Below, piece after piece: positions 16,607 through 26,074 of a DNA stretch of 64,000 nt (positions within the stretch are counted from its first letter, which is position 1; each line of letters opens with the position of its first letter). The stretch lies in the NCBI RefSeq assembly GCF_043195105.1, contig NZ_JBAFWO010000007.1; one strand, 5' to 3'. The notes beneath the pieces were generated by a model. It did not search any database and was not told where the DNA came from. It worked only from the letters and a program-made list of their open reading frames with translations. Both the position numbers and the translations under genes were made by a program. The DNA is from NCEH01 sp002257205. GTDB lineage: Bacteria > Pseudomonadota > Alphaproteobacteria > Rhizobiales > Xanthobacteraceae.

Positions 16607-17499
16607 TGTCCGCCGCCGCTCCCGCCCTGCATTTCGCCGCCGCCGCTCCCGAACTCGTGCCCCTGCCGCCCCTGCTGACCGAGGGCGTGGTACGCGCCGC
16701 CTTGCTGGAGGATCTCGGCCGTGCCGGGGACATCACCAGCGAAGCCGTGGTGCCCGCCGATGCCCGCTTCGCCGTGACCATGACCAGCCGCCAGGAAGGC
16801 GTGGTCGCGGGCCTCGGCCTTGCGGTGCAGGCGTTCCATCTGCTCGATCCGGCGATCCGCGTGGAGATCCTGCAGCCCGACGGCATGCATGTTTCCCCCG
16901 GCGAGGCGGTGATGCGCATCGAGGGCCTGGCGCGGCCGATCCTCAGCGCGGAACGGGTGGCGCTGAATTTCGTGTGCCGCCTCTCCGGCGTCGCCAGCGC
17001 CACGGCCCATCTGGTGGCGGCGGCGCGCGCCAATGGCCATGCCCGCATCACCTGCACCCGCAAGACCACGCCCGGCCTGCGGGCGCTGGAGAAATATGCC
17101 GTGCGCGCCGGCGGCGGGGCGAACCACCGCTTCGGGCTCGATGATGCGGTGCTGATCAAGGACAATCATCTGGTGGCGGCGGGCGGCATCATTCCCGCCA
17201 TCACCCGCGCCCGCGCCCATGTGGGTCACCTCGTGAAGATCGAGGTGGAGGTGGACACCCTCGCCCAGCTGGAAGAAGCGCTCTCCGTGGGCGTGGATGC
17301 GGTGCTGCTGGACAATATGAGTCCCGAAATGCTGCGCACCGCCGTCGGCATGGTGGCCGGGCGCGCGATCACCGAAGCCTCGGGCCGCGTGAACACCCAG
17401 ACCGTGCCGGCCATTTCAGCGGCCGGCGTCGACCTCATCTCGTGCGGCTGGCTCACCCATTCCGCGCCGATCCTGGACCTCGGCCTCGACGCGGCATGA
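16606..17499 (+). CDS. nadC: Nicotinate-nucleotide diphosphorylase (carboxylating)
   Basis: A 297-residue quinolinate phosphoribosyltransferase that makes nicotinate mononucleotide from quinolinate and PRPP, closing the pathway begun by NadB and NadA. Conserved elements seen are NFVCRLSGVAS, TRKTTPGLR, GGGANHRFGLDDAVLIKDNH and the E-V-E-V-D strand. The start ATG overlaps the nadB TGA (TGATG), so translation is coupled; an in-frame extension upstream runs only through the repeat in nadB. A terminator for the opposing gene follows. Confidence 0.97.
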   Translation: MSAAAPALHFAAAAPELVPLPPLLTEGVVRAALLEDLGRAGDITSEAVVPADARFAVTMTSRQEGVVAGLGLAVQAFHLLDPAIRVEILQPDGMHVSPGEAVMRIEGLARPILSAERVALNFVCRLSGVASATAHLVAAARANGHARITCTRKTTPGLRALEKYAVRAGGGANHRFGLDDAVLIKDNHLVAAGGIIPAITRARAHVGHLVKIEVEVDTLAQLEEALSVGVDAVLLDNMSPEMLRTAVGMVAGRAITEASGRVNTQTVPAISAAGVDLISCGWLTHSAPILDLGLDAA

Positions 17500-17519
17500 G
17501 CGGGGGGCGGGGCGGGCGT

Positions 17520-17553
17520 AAAAAAAAAGGGCCGGCGCGATGCGCTCCGACCC
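17520..17553 (-). terminator. Intrinsic terminator for the FkbM gene
   Basis: Read on the minus strand, a GC-rich stem (GGGTCG..GCGC pairing with GCGCCGGCCC, three-base loop, two-base bulge) is followed by nine T (17520-17528 as A on the plus strand). It lies between the convergent nadC and FkbM genes. Confidence 0.7.
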
Positions 17554-17601
17554 CTTGTTCTCCAGGTGCTTTTCCCGCTCAGGCGCGGCCCCTGTTCCCG
17601 C

Positions 17602-18450
17602 TCAGGCCGCGCGGCCTTGGGGATGGCGCGCCACCACATTGCAGAATTCGGTCGGCCGGCTGGGGAGCGGGCGCAGCGTGCCGTCGTTTTCGAGGCGGAA
17701 GAAGGCATAGCCGTGGGCGGCAAGGCCGTTCCACGAGGCCGCCGGATCGCCACCCGCCTTGAACAGGGTCGGGCAATTGATCTCGAAGATCACGTCCGGC
17801 CGCCAGGTGGAGAGGGTATGGCTGGCGCCGGCGATCACCATGTTCTCCGCGCCCTCCACATCCATCTTGATGCAGTCCACGCGCGGCAGGGCGAGCTCCT
17901 GCACCATCTGATCGAGCGTGGTGATGACCACCACTTCGCTCTCCACGTCCGTGCCGTCGCTGATCAGCGAGAAGGCCTGCGGGTCGTCGCCGAGGGGATT
18001 GTGGTGCAGCACCGCTTCGCCCGGCGCGTCGGAGAGCGCCTTGCGCACGATGGTGACATGGGAAAAGCCGTTGAGCGCGATGTTCTTGGCGAGAAGATCG
18101 CCGGCATCCTTGCCCGGCTCCACCGCCACCACGCGGCCGGCATAGGGCGCGACCTTCAGCGTGAACAGGCCGATATTGGCGCCGACATCGATGAACACGT
18201 CGCCCTTGCCGACGAAATTCTGGATGTAGCGCAATTCCGGCTCGATCGCGTCGCGCAGCAGGAAGGCGGAGACCGAGGTGTAGCGGAAATCACTCGGCAC
18301 GGTCAGCTTGGCGCCGCCCGGCACCAGGGTGAACACCGGCTGACGGCCGAGCGGCACGGAGACCGCCCAGGTCAGCGCGCGCGTGAGCACGGTCACGGGC
18401 GCGGCCTGGAAGGCCGGCTCACCGAACAGTTTTTTTAGCCGTCGCAGCAT
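17602..18450 (-). CDS. FkbM family methyltransferase
   Basis: A 282-residue SAM-dependent methyltransferase. Motif I is FIDVGANIGLFTLKVA near residue 88, then VVAVEPG, and the FkbM-typical IKMDVEGAE near residue 200. The family O-methylates sugars or polyketides; in an EPS cluster a sugar hydroxyl of the repeat unit is the likely target. Its start lies 32 bp inside the 3' end of the polymerase-like gene at 18419, so it is the last gene of a minus-strand EPS operon. A second, different FkbM gene lies at 26075. Confidence 0.9.
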   Translation of the reverse strand: MLRRLKKLFGEPAFQAAPVTVLTRALTWAVSVPLGRQPVFTLVPGGAKLTVPSDFRYTSVSAFLLRDAIEPELRYIQNFVGKGDVFIDVGANIGLFTLKVAPYAGRVVAVEPGKDAGDLLAKNIALNGFSHVTIVRKALSDAPGEAVLHHNPLGDDPQAFSLISDGTDVESEVVVITTLDQMVQELALPRVDCIKMDVEGAENMVIAGASHTLSTWRPDVIFEINCPTLFKAGGDPAASWNGLAAHGYAFFRLENDGTLRPLPSRPTEFCNVVARHPQGRAA

Positions 18451-19816
18451 GGGTAATCACCATCATCCGTCTACGGGTGGATCTGTCAGCGTCAGGGTCT
18501 GCGGGCGGCGTGCTGCCCGGATGTTTGCTCCGGTACCGGTCGAGATAGACGGCGATCGCCATGATCACGCCGAGCTCGCCGGGAGTCAGCACCAGGGAAT
18601 ATACCGCGGAGCTTACCAGGAGGAAGAGAATATAGTCAGCAAGGGCTTGGGCGAACGGCTCGCCGCTGCGCCGCGCGGCTTTGCTCACCGCCACATAGCC
18701 CCACAGATACAGGATGACGATTAAGAGCGCACCCACCGCGCCATATTCGAACACCACGCCCACCCAGCCGAGATCGGCGATGAAGAATTGCGCGTTGCCG
18801 AAGATTTCCGCGAGCGTGATGGTGCTGAAACGCGTGGTCGCGCCGACGCCGACCAGCCAGTGCCAGACATCCGTGCCCAGGAACTGGGTCGCCAGCGCGA
18901 ACGAATTCTGCCGCACCGAAAGCGAGCCGCCGAGGGATTCGGCCACATTGCCGTTGGCCTTCATCACCAGCACCGCGACCGCCAGCGGCACCGCCAGGCA
19001 CAGGCCGCCGATCATCAACCGGCGCAATTGCCGTGGCGCCGAGGCCACCACGCCGAAGCCGATCACCACCAGGGCGCTGCCGATGGAGGCGCGCTGCTTG
19101 AAGATGATGAACATCAGCAACACCGCGATGCCCACCGCCGCCACCTTCAGCACGTGCGGCCGCTGCATGAAGCTGCGCGTGAGATAGAATACCAGCAGCA
19201 TGCCGAAGAACATGGGCATGTAGATGCGATAGCCGCGCTCGGCCTCGAACAGCATCAGCTTCCCGACCGAGGGATCGCTATTGTACCAGGAGGCCGGCGC
19301 CACGAGCCACAGCAGCAGCATGATGCCATAGGTGGCATAGCCGAGCGTGAGCACCGCGCTCTTCAGCCGCGGCCCGGTGGGGGCCATCCACACCAGCAGC
19401 GCCGAGAGGGCGAAATAATAGGTGACCGGCCAGATCTTGATGGTGGTGGTCAGCGCGTCGAAGAAGCCGTTGCCGAGCTGGATCATCGAGACCAGCGGCG
19501 TGAAGCCGATGGCATAGGCGAGAAACACCAGATAGATCGCCTTGCCCGGCAGCTTCATGCGCGCCATGGCATAGAGCGTCAGCGGAAGCGCCATCACCGG
19601 CCACGCCTTGGAGAGCAGGTAGGTGGGCGGCAATTCGTTGAGATAATGGAAGCATTGGGCGAACATCGGCAGCACGCCGAGCAGCACCACGAATGTCAGG
19701 TTCGGCGACAGGCGTTCCCCAAGGTTCGGCCGGGAGGAGGGCGCGAAGCGGCCGATCCGCGGAATCGCCACATGCCGATAGGCGCGCGCGACCGGCGCGG
19801 GAGGCGGGGCGGTCAT
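18419..19816 (-). CDS. O-antigen ligase/EPS polymerase-like membrane protein
   Basis: A 465-residue polytopic membrane protein with about ten to twelve hydrophobic segments and a large periplasmic loop (roughly residues 290-360), the layout of Wzy polymerases and O-antigen ligases such as ExoQ. The cytoplasmic tails are hydrophilic. It would polymerise lipid-linked repeat units in the periplasm. Start ATG at 19816 overlaps the stop of the WecG-type gene by four bases. Polymerase and ligase cannot be told apart from sequence alone; the Wzx/Wzz context favours polymerase. Confidence 0.75.
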   Translation of the reverse strand: MTAPPPAPVARAYRHVAIPRIGRFAPSSRPNLGERLSPNLTFVVLLGVLPMFAQCFHYLNELPPTYLLSKAWPVMALPLTLYAMARMKLPGKAIYLVFLAYAIGFTPLVSMIQLGNGFFDALTTTIKIWPVTYYFALSALLVWMAPTGPRLKSAVLTLGYATYGIMLLLWLVAPASWYNSDPSVGKLMLFEAERGYRIYMPMFFGMLLVFYLTRSFMQRPHVLKVAAVGIAVLLMFIIFKQRASIGSALVVIGFGVVASAPRQLRRLMIGGLCLAVPLAVAVLVMKANGNVAESLGGSLSVRQNSFALATQFLGTDVWHWLVGVGATTRFSTITLAEIFGNAQFFIADLGWVGVVFEYGAVGALLIVILYLWGYVAVSKAARRSGEPFAQALADYILFLLVSSAVYSLVLTPGELGVIMAIAVYLDRYRSKHPGSTPPADPDADRSTRRRMMVITHAATAKKTVR

Positions 19817-20646
19817 GGCTCGCCGGGGCCCCGCGCGCCCTTGTCCTTCGGGCCGGCCATGCCATAGGCCGCCGGATCGCGCCGGGCATCGGCCACCATC
19901 AGCAGCAGCGGCAGGGATTCCACGAACACCCGCCGCGCATGGCCCTTGGGGTTCAGCATCAGGCGGTGCAGCCATTCCAGGCCGAACTTGCGATAAAACT
20001 CCGGCGCGCGTTGCACGATGCCGGTGACGAAATTGAGCGAGGAACCGACGCACAGCCCGGTGCCCACCGCCCCGCCGCGCTTTTCCACCATGCGCGCCAT
20101 ATATTCGGAGGCCGGGGCGCCGACCGCGAAGAACACGTAGCGCGCCGGATGGGCGCGCACGAAGTCCACGCACGCCTCCACCTCCTCCGGCTTGGTGATG
20201 AAGCCCATGGAGGGATTGAGCAGGTTCACCGCCTTGAGGCCGAATTGCGCGATCAGGCGGCGCCGCATCTCCGCGCCGCCGCCGATCACGGTGACGCTGT
20301 CGCCGGGGGAAATATGATGCGCGAACAGATAAGCGGTCAGATCGCTGCCGGCGGCATGGGGCAAATCGAGCCCGAACACCCGGCGGGCGAGCGCGCGCGG
20401 CGTCTTGCCGTCCAGCAGGCGCAGCCAGGCATGGTCATAGGCATCGGCGAAGCGGGCATCCTTCAGCCGGCCGAGCCGCACGAAATGCTGGGCGTTGGGC
20501 GTCACCACATAGGCGAACGGGGCATCGGTGCCGCGCGCGGCGATGCGCGCCGCCGCTGCCGGAACGTCGAGGCAGGAAATCCGCACGCCGAGATAGGGCA
20601 CTTCCCGGATCGGCGCCTCGCCGGCCTGTGCTGGCATCTTATCCAC
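19813..20646 (-). CDS. WecG/TagA/CpsF family glycosyltransferase
   Basis: A 277-residue GT26-type transferase. Typical elements are VVTPNAQHFVRL, LLDGKTP, a GGGAEMRRRL strand in the nucleotide-sugar part, and FFAVGAPASEYM. Family members add a ManNAcA or ManNAc residue to a lipid-linked sugar at the membrane's inner face. Here it would add the second or a later sugar of the EPS repeat unit started by the 11337 enzyme. Few other glycosyltransferases are in the window, so the rest of the pathway must lie elsewhere. Four-base overlap with the next gene. Confidence 0.88.
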   Translation of the reverse strand: MDKMPAQAGEAPIREVPYLGVRISCLDVPAAAARIAARGTDAPFAYVVTPNAQHFVRLGRLKDARFADAYDHAWLRLLDGKTPRALARRVFGLDLPHAAGSDLTAYLFAHHISPGDSVTVIGGGAEMRRRLIAQFGLKAVNLLNPSMGFITKPEEVEACVDFVRAHPARYVFFAVGAPASEYMARMVEKRGGAVGTGLCVGSSLNFVTGIVQRAPEFYRKFGLEWLHRLMLNPKGHARRVFVESLPLLLMVADARRDPAAYGMAGPKDKGARGPGEP

Positions 20647-20714
20647 CGTCGTTGGTCCGGCGCGCGGCGCCGCCGGTCAGGAACATATCCTACCACGCTG
20701 CGGCGCGGAAAGGC

Positions 20715-21572
20715 TCACGGGATCAGGGTCGAAGCGCCGCTGGAGGTGGTGGAATAGGCGCCCAGCGTATAGCTGAAGGTGCGCTGGAACGGCACCACCT
20801 TGTTGATGAACTGGTCGATCCACAGATTCAGCTCGGCGATGTCGCTGCGCGGCACATAAAGGATGTCGCCGGCCACCAGCGGCACGTCGGCTTCGTCCGA
20901 GCCGGTCTGGATCATGTCGCGCAGATTGATGATCTTGAGCATGGCGCGGTTGGAGGGATCGCGGCGGATCAGCGCCACCTCGCCGAGGCGGGCCTCGTCC
21001 GTGAAGCCGCCGGCGAGCAGCACCGCTTCCAGCGAGGACACCCGCATCTCGGCGATCTTATACAGCCCCGGATGGGCCACGCTGCCGCCCACATACACCT
21101 TGGAGGAGCCGGAATCCTCCAGCGAGACCACGACGCGCTGGTCGGTCAGTTCGCGCCGGGCGGAGACACGGATGGTCTCCTGGAGGCCGGCGAGCGTCAT
21201 GCCCTCGACCCGGATCTGCCCCACGGCGCGCAGGCCGATGGTGCCGTCCGGGGAGACGACGAGGTCCTCGTCCATTTCGCGGGTGATGGAGAATTTGACC
21301 TTCAGCTTGTCGCCCGGACCGATGCGATAGGCCGGGATGCCCGGCGTCCAGGGGCGGAAGCCCTCGGGATTGACCTGGGTGAAGCTCAGCTCCTGCCCGG
21401 TGAGCAGGGGCGTGCGGCCGGATGTGGTGGTGCAACCGGCAAGGACGGTGCTGCCCAGGAGCAGGAACACGGGCAGCCGCAGGGCCGCCCACGGCCCGGC
21501 ACTTCGGCCGCGAGGCGCACCCAGCTCCGGGCTGCGATCGCGACGGGTCGCTTCGCATGCGGGGGAGGGCAT
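20715..21572 (-). CDS. Polysaccharide export lipoprotein (Wza/ExoF-like)
   Basis: A 285-residue outer-membrane or periplasmic export protein. A lipobox LAGC follows the hydrophobic stretch at about residues 33-46, so it is probably lipidated. The polysaccharide export domain begins with YRIGPGDKLKVKF, followed by a SLBB-like part (VYVGGSVAHPGLY) and a final VPLVAGDILYVP. AGGAG lies about 9 nt before the ATG. It would form the outer part of the EPS channel, with the Wzz-like protein at 21739 as its inner-membrane partner. Confidence 0.9.
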   Translation of the reverse strand: MPSPACEATRRDRSPELGAPRGRSAGPWAALRLPVFLLLGSTVLAGCTTTSGRTPLLTGQELSFTQVNPEGFRPWTPGIPAYRIGPGDKLKVKFSITREMDEDLVVSPDGTIGLRAVGQIRVEGMTLAGLQETIRVSARRELTDQRVVVSLEDSGSSKVYVGGSVAHPGLYKIAEMRVSSLEAVLLAGGFTDEARLGEVALIRRDPSNRAMLKIINLRDMIQTGSDEADVPLVAGDILYVPRSDIAELNLWIDQFINKVVPFQRTFSYTLGAYSTTSSGASTLIP

Positions 21573-21738
21573 CGAGCAAGGCTCCTAGTGGGGCGACCCC
21601 GTCCAGGACCCTGCGCCGGCCTTCCTGCCCCGCGCCAAGCGGAGCGGAGGGCGGAGGGAGAGGCGTGAAGCGGGGTCGCTGAACCGATCAACGTGGTAAA
21701 GCAACCCTAAAGCTCCATGGTTAATGAAACGTTTCTTC

Positions 21739-23913
21739 TCAGGCTCTCCTGTAAATCCACTCTGGAAGATAGTATCTACGGCCCATAAATACAAATCCGA
21801 GAACAAATCCGCCGTTTTCCATAACAATAGAACGCAGCCGAAGCGCGGCGGGTTTACGGGTATGCTCGGCCCGGATCATCAGGACATTGGCATCCACGAG
21901 CATGTTGAGCCGCTGAATCACGGGAGAGGCGCCCTGGGCGGTGGAGCAGATCACGATGGCGTCGAACAGGTCTTGCAGCTCCTCCATCATCTGCCGCCCT
22001 TCCACGAGGGAAAGCCGCACGCTCAGCAGCGGCGATTCGGCACTGTCGGTCAGCGACCACAGCAGCGGCACGGGCGTCGCCGACATGGCCAGCCCACCCT
22101 TGACCTCCGCGCCGACCGATTCGAGCGGGAACGGGTCCGCCGAGCACAGGTCCACCAGCAGCGTGCGCAGGCCGCGCTGAAGGCTCATCTCCTCGGCGAG
22201 GCGGCGGCACAGCAGCGGCACGTCGTCGTCCCGCTCCGAGGTCAGGAAGTGCATGGTGCGCAGCGGCTTGCCGTCCAGCTCCGTGTCGAGCAGCAAGGTC
22301 GCGAGCCCGCCGATGGCCTGTTCCGCCGCCGGCGTCGCGAGGGCGTTGCGGCCGTCGGCGAAATCCGCGAGGCAGGGCAGGGCCAGCACGCGCTCGCCCT
22401 CCGTGGGCTGGATGAAGACCGTGCGCAGGGCGGAGGCGAGCGCGCCAGCGGCGGCGCCGAACAGCAGCCCGCCGAAAATGCCGGCGGCGAGGAACGGCAG
22501 CGCCATCGAGCGGCTGGTGACGGCAGCGCTCGCGTCCTGGACCACGCGCACGTTGGAGGCGCGCACCTTGGCGGCGGTCTCCTCGATGGTGGCGGCGACC
22601 GCGCGGCGCAGATATTCACGATAGCCGTCGCTCAGCGAATCGCGCTGGCGGTTGAGCTCCACGAGCCGGGTCTCGGTGTTGCGCAGCATGGTCAACCGCT
22701 CCTCGGCGACCTTCTGCTGCTGGTCCAGCTCGTCGGTCTGGCGCGAGAGCGCGTCTTTCTCCACCCGCAGGCTCAGCACCATGTTGTTGACATAGCTGAT
22801 GGCCGGATTGCGCACGTCGCGATTGGTGGAGGCGAGGCGCTGGTCCGGATCCGACAGGCTCTGGCGGATGGTGGCGATCTTCTTCTCCACCTCGCGCATT
22901 TGCGGGCTGGTGGGCTGGTATTGCAAAGCGATGCGATCGCGGTCCACCAGCAGGCGCGTCAGGGTGTTGCGGGTATCGTCATTGGCGGTGGCGTCGGTCT
23001 TCTCGGCGAAGTCGAACACCGTGCTCGGCAGCGCCTTCATCTGCTTCTCGGCCTCGGCCAACTGCGCGGTGACGGCGGCGCGCCGCTCGGCCACCTGGCG
23101 CCGGCGCTGGATCACGCTGTCGACCTGGTTGGCGGCGAGGATCGCGTCCTGGTCGAAGTCGATGACCTCGCTCTTGTCCTTCACCGCCTGGATCTCCAGG
23201 TCCACGGCGCGCAGGTCCCGCTTGAAGCGCTCCACCTCCACCGAGAGGATCGCCGAGGTCGGATTGTCGAAAATCTTGCGGCGGCGCTCCAGATAGGCCT
23301 TCACCAGCGCATCGGTCACCTCGACGGCCAGTTCGCGGCTGGCATTGGTGAACGAGACCAGGATGATGTTGGAGCCCGACTGCACCGTGGTGCGCATGTT
23401 CTTGCGGAAGCGCTCGATCGCCTTGTCCATGGCGTTGGCCGGCGTGCCGAAGCTCAGGCGGTCGGTGATGAAGGAGAGGCGGCCCGGCGGGAACAGGTGA
23501 TCGAGCCCGATATCCTCGATGGTGGCGCGGATCACGTCGGCGCTCTCGATGATCTGGACTTCCGATTCCACCGTCTTCAGGCCCTCGATGGAGAGCACGG
23601 CGGGGCCGGAATCGGTCACGTTCTGGGAGTTGGAAACCTCGCGGTTTACCAGCACCATCAGCAGGCTGGAGGCGGTATATTCGGTCTTGGCCGAAAGCGC
23701 GGCGAACAGGCCGATGAGGATGGGCAGCAATGCCGTCAGCATCACCACCCGCACATGATAGAAGGTGGCGATCAGGAAGTCGCGAATGGTGAAGGCGGTC
23801 GGCCTGTTGTCGCTCCAGACCATCGGCGGCGCGTTCTCCGTGTCGCCGGCTTGCGAACCTGTCATCGACATCCCCGGTCCAAGTGAGGCACTGGCTTTTT
23901 CGTCTCTCGGCAC
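21739..23913 (-). CDS. Wzz/GumC-type chain-length protein with degenerate BY-kinase domain
   Basis: A 724-residue co-polymerase. A Wzz domain with a membrane segment near residues 55-75, long periplasmic coiled-coil (about 200-430) and second segment near 490-510 is followed by a cytoplasmic domain aligned with bacterial tyrosine kinases. There the expected P-loop is replaced (FLTSERDDDVPLL, no GKS/T), while the Walker A'-like LLVDLCSADP strand remains. No tyrosine cluster closes the protein. It probably sets chain length without ATP hydrolysis. The GTG at 23913 is weak; ATGs at 23871 and 23865 are alternatives. Confidence 0.85.
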   Translation of the reverse strand: MPRDEKASASLGPGMSMTGSQAGDTENAPPMVWSDNRPTAFTIRDFLIATFYHVRVVMLTALLPILIGLFAALSAKTEYTASSLLMVLVNREVSNSQNVTDSGPAVLSIEGLKTVESEVQIIESADVIRATIEDIGLDHLFPPGRLSFITDRLSFGTPANAMDKAIERFRKNMRTTVQSGSNIILVSFTNASRELAVEVTDALVKAYLERRRKIFDNPTSAILSVEVERFKRDLRAVDLEIQAVKDKSEVIDFDQDAILAANQVDSVIQRRRQVAERRAAVTAQLAEAEKQMKALPSTVFDFAEKTDATANDDTRNTLTRLLVDRDRIALQYQPTSPQMREVEKKIATIRQSLSDPDQRLASTNRDVRNPAISYVNNMVLSLRVEKDALSRQTDELDQQQKVAEERLTMLRNTETRLVELNRQRDSLSDGYREYLRRAVAATIEETAAKVRASNVRVVQDASAAVTSRSMALPFLAAGIFGGLLFGAAAGALASALRTVFIQPTEGERVLALPCLADFADGRNALATPAAEQAIGGLATLLLDTELDGKPLRTMHFLTSERDDDVPLLCRRLAEEMSLQRGLRTLLVDLCSADPFPLESVGAEVKGGLAMSATPVPLLWSLTDSAESPLLSVRLSLVEGRQMMEELQDLFDAIVICSTAQGASPVIQRLNMLVDANVLMIRAEHTRKPAALRLRSIVMENGGFVLGFVFMGRRYYLPEWIYRRA

Positions 23914-24075
23914 GTCCGCCGCCGCCGCATCGTCGCCGATGCGGCGCCCGGTCCGCCCGGCTTGCGGGCGCGGCGCACCGTTCAGCTGCGACCACTGGCG
24001 GAAGAAAACGATAAATTCCTTAACATTGCGGCATCTGTTCGATCTTGCATCATGATCGAACCGCCGTCGCTTGGC

Positions 24076-25371
24076 TTAGAATGCACGCGGCAGCAGGCGG
24101 CGCAGCAACAACGTCGTGCCGATGGCCCCCTGGGCGATGAAGATCGCGGTGAGCACCGCCGCGCCCGTCATGCCGAACAGCGGGATCAGCACCGCCCCCA
24201 GCAGGCAGCAAGTGGCGAGCTGCGCCGTGTTGAGCCAGCGCAGCACGCCGCCATGCCCGGTCATGGCGAGCACGATGTCCTGGCACGGCAGCAGGCAATT
24301 GATCAATTGGCCCACGCCCATGATGACGAGGGCGGTGGAGGCGCTCTCGAAGCCGGGGCCGATGAGGTGCAGCACCTGCGCGGGAAAGATCATCATGGCC
24401 GCGATCACTGGAATGCCGCACAGCGCCACCACCGCGCGCACCCGCCGGTTGAGCGTGCGCAGCGCGTCCCATTCGCCGCGCCGGTGCAGCGCCGCGAACG
24501 AGGGCGCGGCGATGGTGCCGATGGAGATGATCACCACCCAGATCAGCATGGAAATGCGGTTGGCGACCGAGAAGGCGCCGACATCGGAGGCGCTCGCGAA
24601 CACGCCGAGCACCAGCACCGGGATGGAATTCAGCGACACCTGCACCACTTCCACCACGCCGAGCGGAAAGGCCGTGCGCCACAGGGCCGGCAGCACCTCT
24701 TCCGGCGGATCGTCGGGGGAGGGGGTGTGCAGCGGCCCCTTGTGGCGCAGGATCAGATAGAGCCCCACCAGGGTGGCCGCGAGGTTCGCCGCGCCCAGCG
24801 CCAGCAGCATGCCGTTCAGCGAGGTGATGCCGGCGGCGACGGCGGCCAGCGTCAGCACCGGCCACAGGCCGTTCTGGATGAATTGCGCGGCCACCCCCCG
24901 GTTCAGACCGGACAGGGCATGGCCGATGACGATGCACAACGTCTGCGGCAGGATCACCGCCGCCGAGACGGCGAGCGGCAGGCCGAGGTCCGGCTCGCCG
25001 AACACATGGGTGGAGAGGGGATGCGCGAACAGCACCGTGAGGGCGGTGGCGAGCGCGCCGCCCAAGGTCGCCCAGCCGACGCCGGTGAACAGCGCGATGC
25101 GCGCCTGCTTTTCCTTTCCGAGGGCGAGTTCGGCCGCCATGTGGCGGATGATGGCCTTTTCGAACCCCGCCCGCGCCACGGTGGAGATGAGGCCGATCCA
25201 GGTGATGCAGAGGAAGAACAGGCCCGCCTCGTGCGCGCCGAGGATGCGCGCCGCGATCATATAGAGGCCGAGCTTGCCCACCAGCTCCATGCCGCGTACC
25301 ACCAGCGCCGCCGCATAGGCCGAATAGGTCGAGATCAGCTGGGGCGTCAGAAGGCTGCGAAGGGGCTTCAT
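24076..25371 (-). CDS. Polysaccharide flippase, Wzx/MATE-like
   Basis: A 431-residue membrane protein with about twelve hydrophobic segments and the R-I-L-G-x-x-x-A-G start of the oligosaccharide flippase family (ARILGAHEAGLFFL near residue 42). It would turn lipid-linked repeat units across the inner membrane for polymerisation. It sits with polymerase, Wzz and export genes on the same strand, which completes a Wzx/Wzy-type assembly line. A long alternative frame at 24050-25402 lacks the membrane pattern and was rejected. Confidence 0.88.
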   Translation of the reverse strand: MKPLRSLLTPQLISTYSAYAAALVVRGMELVGKLGLYMIAARILGAHEAGLFFLCITWIGLISTVARAGFEKAIIRHMAAELALGKEKQARIALFTGVGWATLGGALATALTVLFAHPLSTHVFGEPDLGLPLAVSAAVILPQTLCIVIGHALSGLNRGVAAQFIQNGLWPVLTLAAVAAGITSLNGMLLALGAANLAATLVGLYLILRHKGPLHTPSPDDPPEEVLPALWRTAFPLGVVEVVQVSLNSIPVLVLGVFASASDVGAFSVANRISMLIWVVIISIGTIAAPSFAALHRRGEWDALRTLNRRVRAVVALCGIPVIAAMMIFPAQVLHLIGPGFESASTALVIMGVGQLINCLLPCQDIVLAMTGHGGVLRWLNTAQLATCCLLGAVLIPLFGMTGAAVLTAIFIAQGAIGTTLLLRRLLPRAF

Positions 25372-25475
25372 GCTCTTGTCGCGTCCGCGGTTCGGGGATC
25401 AAGGTGCGGCGTGCCGGCGCGCGCGGCAGGCTTTATGATGCCGGTGTGCGGGGCCAGAGGGAGATTGTCCAGGCC

Positions 25476-25943
25476 ATGGGAGCCGAACGCCGCGCCTTTG
25501 CCGCCGTCTTTTCCAGCAAAGCCGGGATCGCGCCACACCGCCGCGCCGGCGCATGGGCGCTGTGCGCCGCCGCCTTCCTGATGCTGGCCGCTGTGAGTGT
25601 CGCGCGGCCGCGGACGGCATTGGCGCAATCGAGCAGCAATGTGCCGGGGCAAGGGAGCCTCGACGCCGAGATCGACCCGTTTCCCTATGATCCGCGCCTG
25701 GAGATCCGCAGCTATTTGCAGAACCATCTGCCGAGCCTCTGGTGGGCCAACGAGCCGGAATACGGTCTCGGGGTGTTTACCGTGACGATCCATGTTCCGG
25801 TGAACTGGCGCGGCAATCCCACCTCGGCGCTTCAGCAATTGTGCCCGCAGGCGAATAGCACAATTTGGCAGGGCATCAAGCGCCTTGAACTCCAGCCCTT
25901 TTACAAGAATGCCATGTGGCCGGGCGTGGTCTGCCGGCCGTAA
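25476..25943 (+). CDS. Small secreted protein of unknown function in the EPS locus
   Basis: A 155-residue protein not recognised as a known family. An N-terminal signal region with a positively charged start and a hydrophobic core (WALCAAAFLMLAAVSVA, about residues 26-42) ends in TALAQ, a good signal peptidase site. The mature part of about 105 residues is acidic at first, rich in aromatic residues, and has two cysteines (LCPQ and VCRP) that could pair. The ATG at 25476 is chosen because it precedes the signal and has a GAGGGAG upstream; the frame opens earlier at 25404. It diverges from the flippase gene. Confidence 0.65.
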   Translation: MGAERRAFAAVFSSKAGIAPHRRAGAWALCAAAFLMLAAVSVARPRTALAQSSSNVPGQGSLDAEIDPFPYDPRLEIRSYLQNHLPSLWWANEPEYGLGVFTVTIHVPVNWRGNPTSALQQLCPQANSTIWQGIKRLELQPFYKNAMWPGVVCRP

Positions 25944-26074
25944 GGTAAGTGGTTTAATGATACCTATTTCGGTGGCGACTTTTACCCAAACGTCGAACGC
26001 GGGTAGGAAGCGCCGCGAAATTCTGTAACGTGTGGAAATGTTTCGCGGGACGCCGTATCGACCGGAGGGTATGC

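Noticed and set aside
21724..23886. 720-codon plus-strand frame opposite the Wzz-like gene
   Set aside because: His/Arg/Gln-rich shadow frame without motifs, opposite a recognised protein.
24050..25402. 450-codon minus-strand frame overlapping the flippase in another register
   Set aside because: The alternative register lacks membrane segments, while the 24076-25371 frame has the full flippase pattern.
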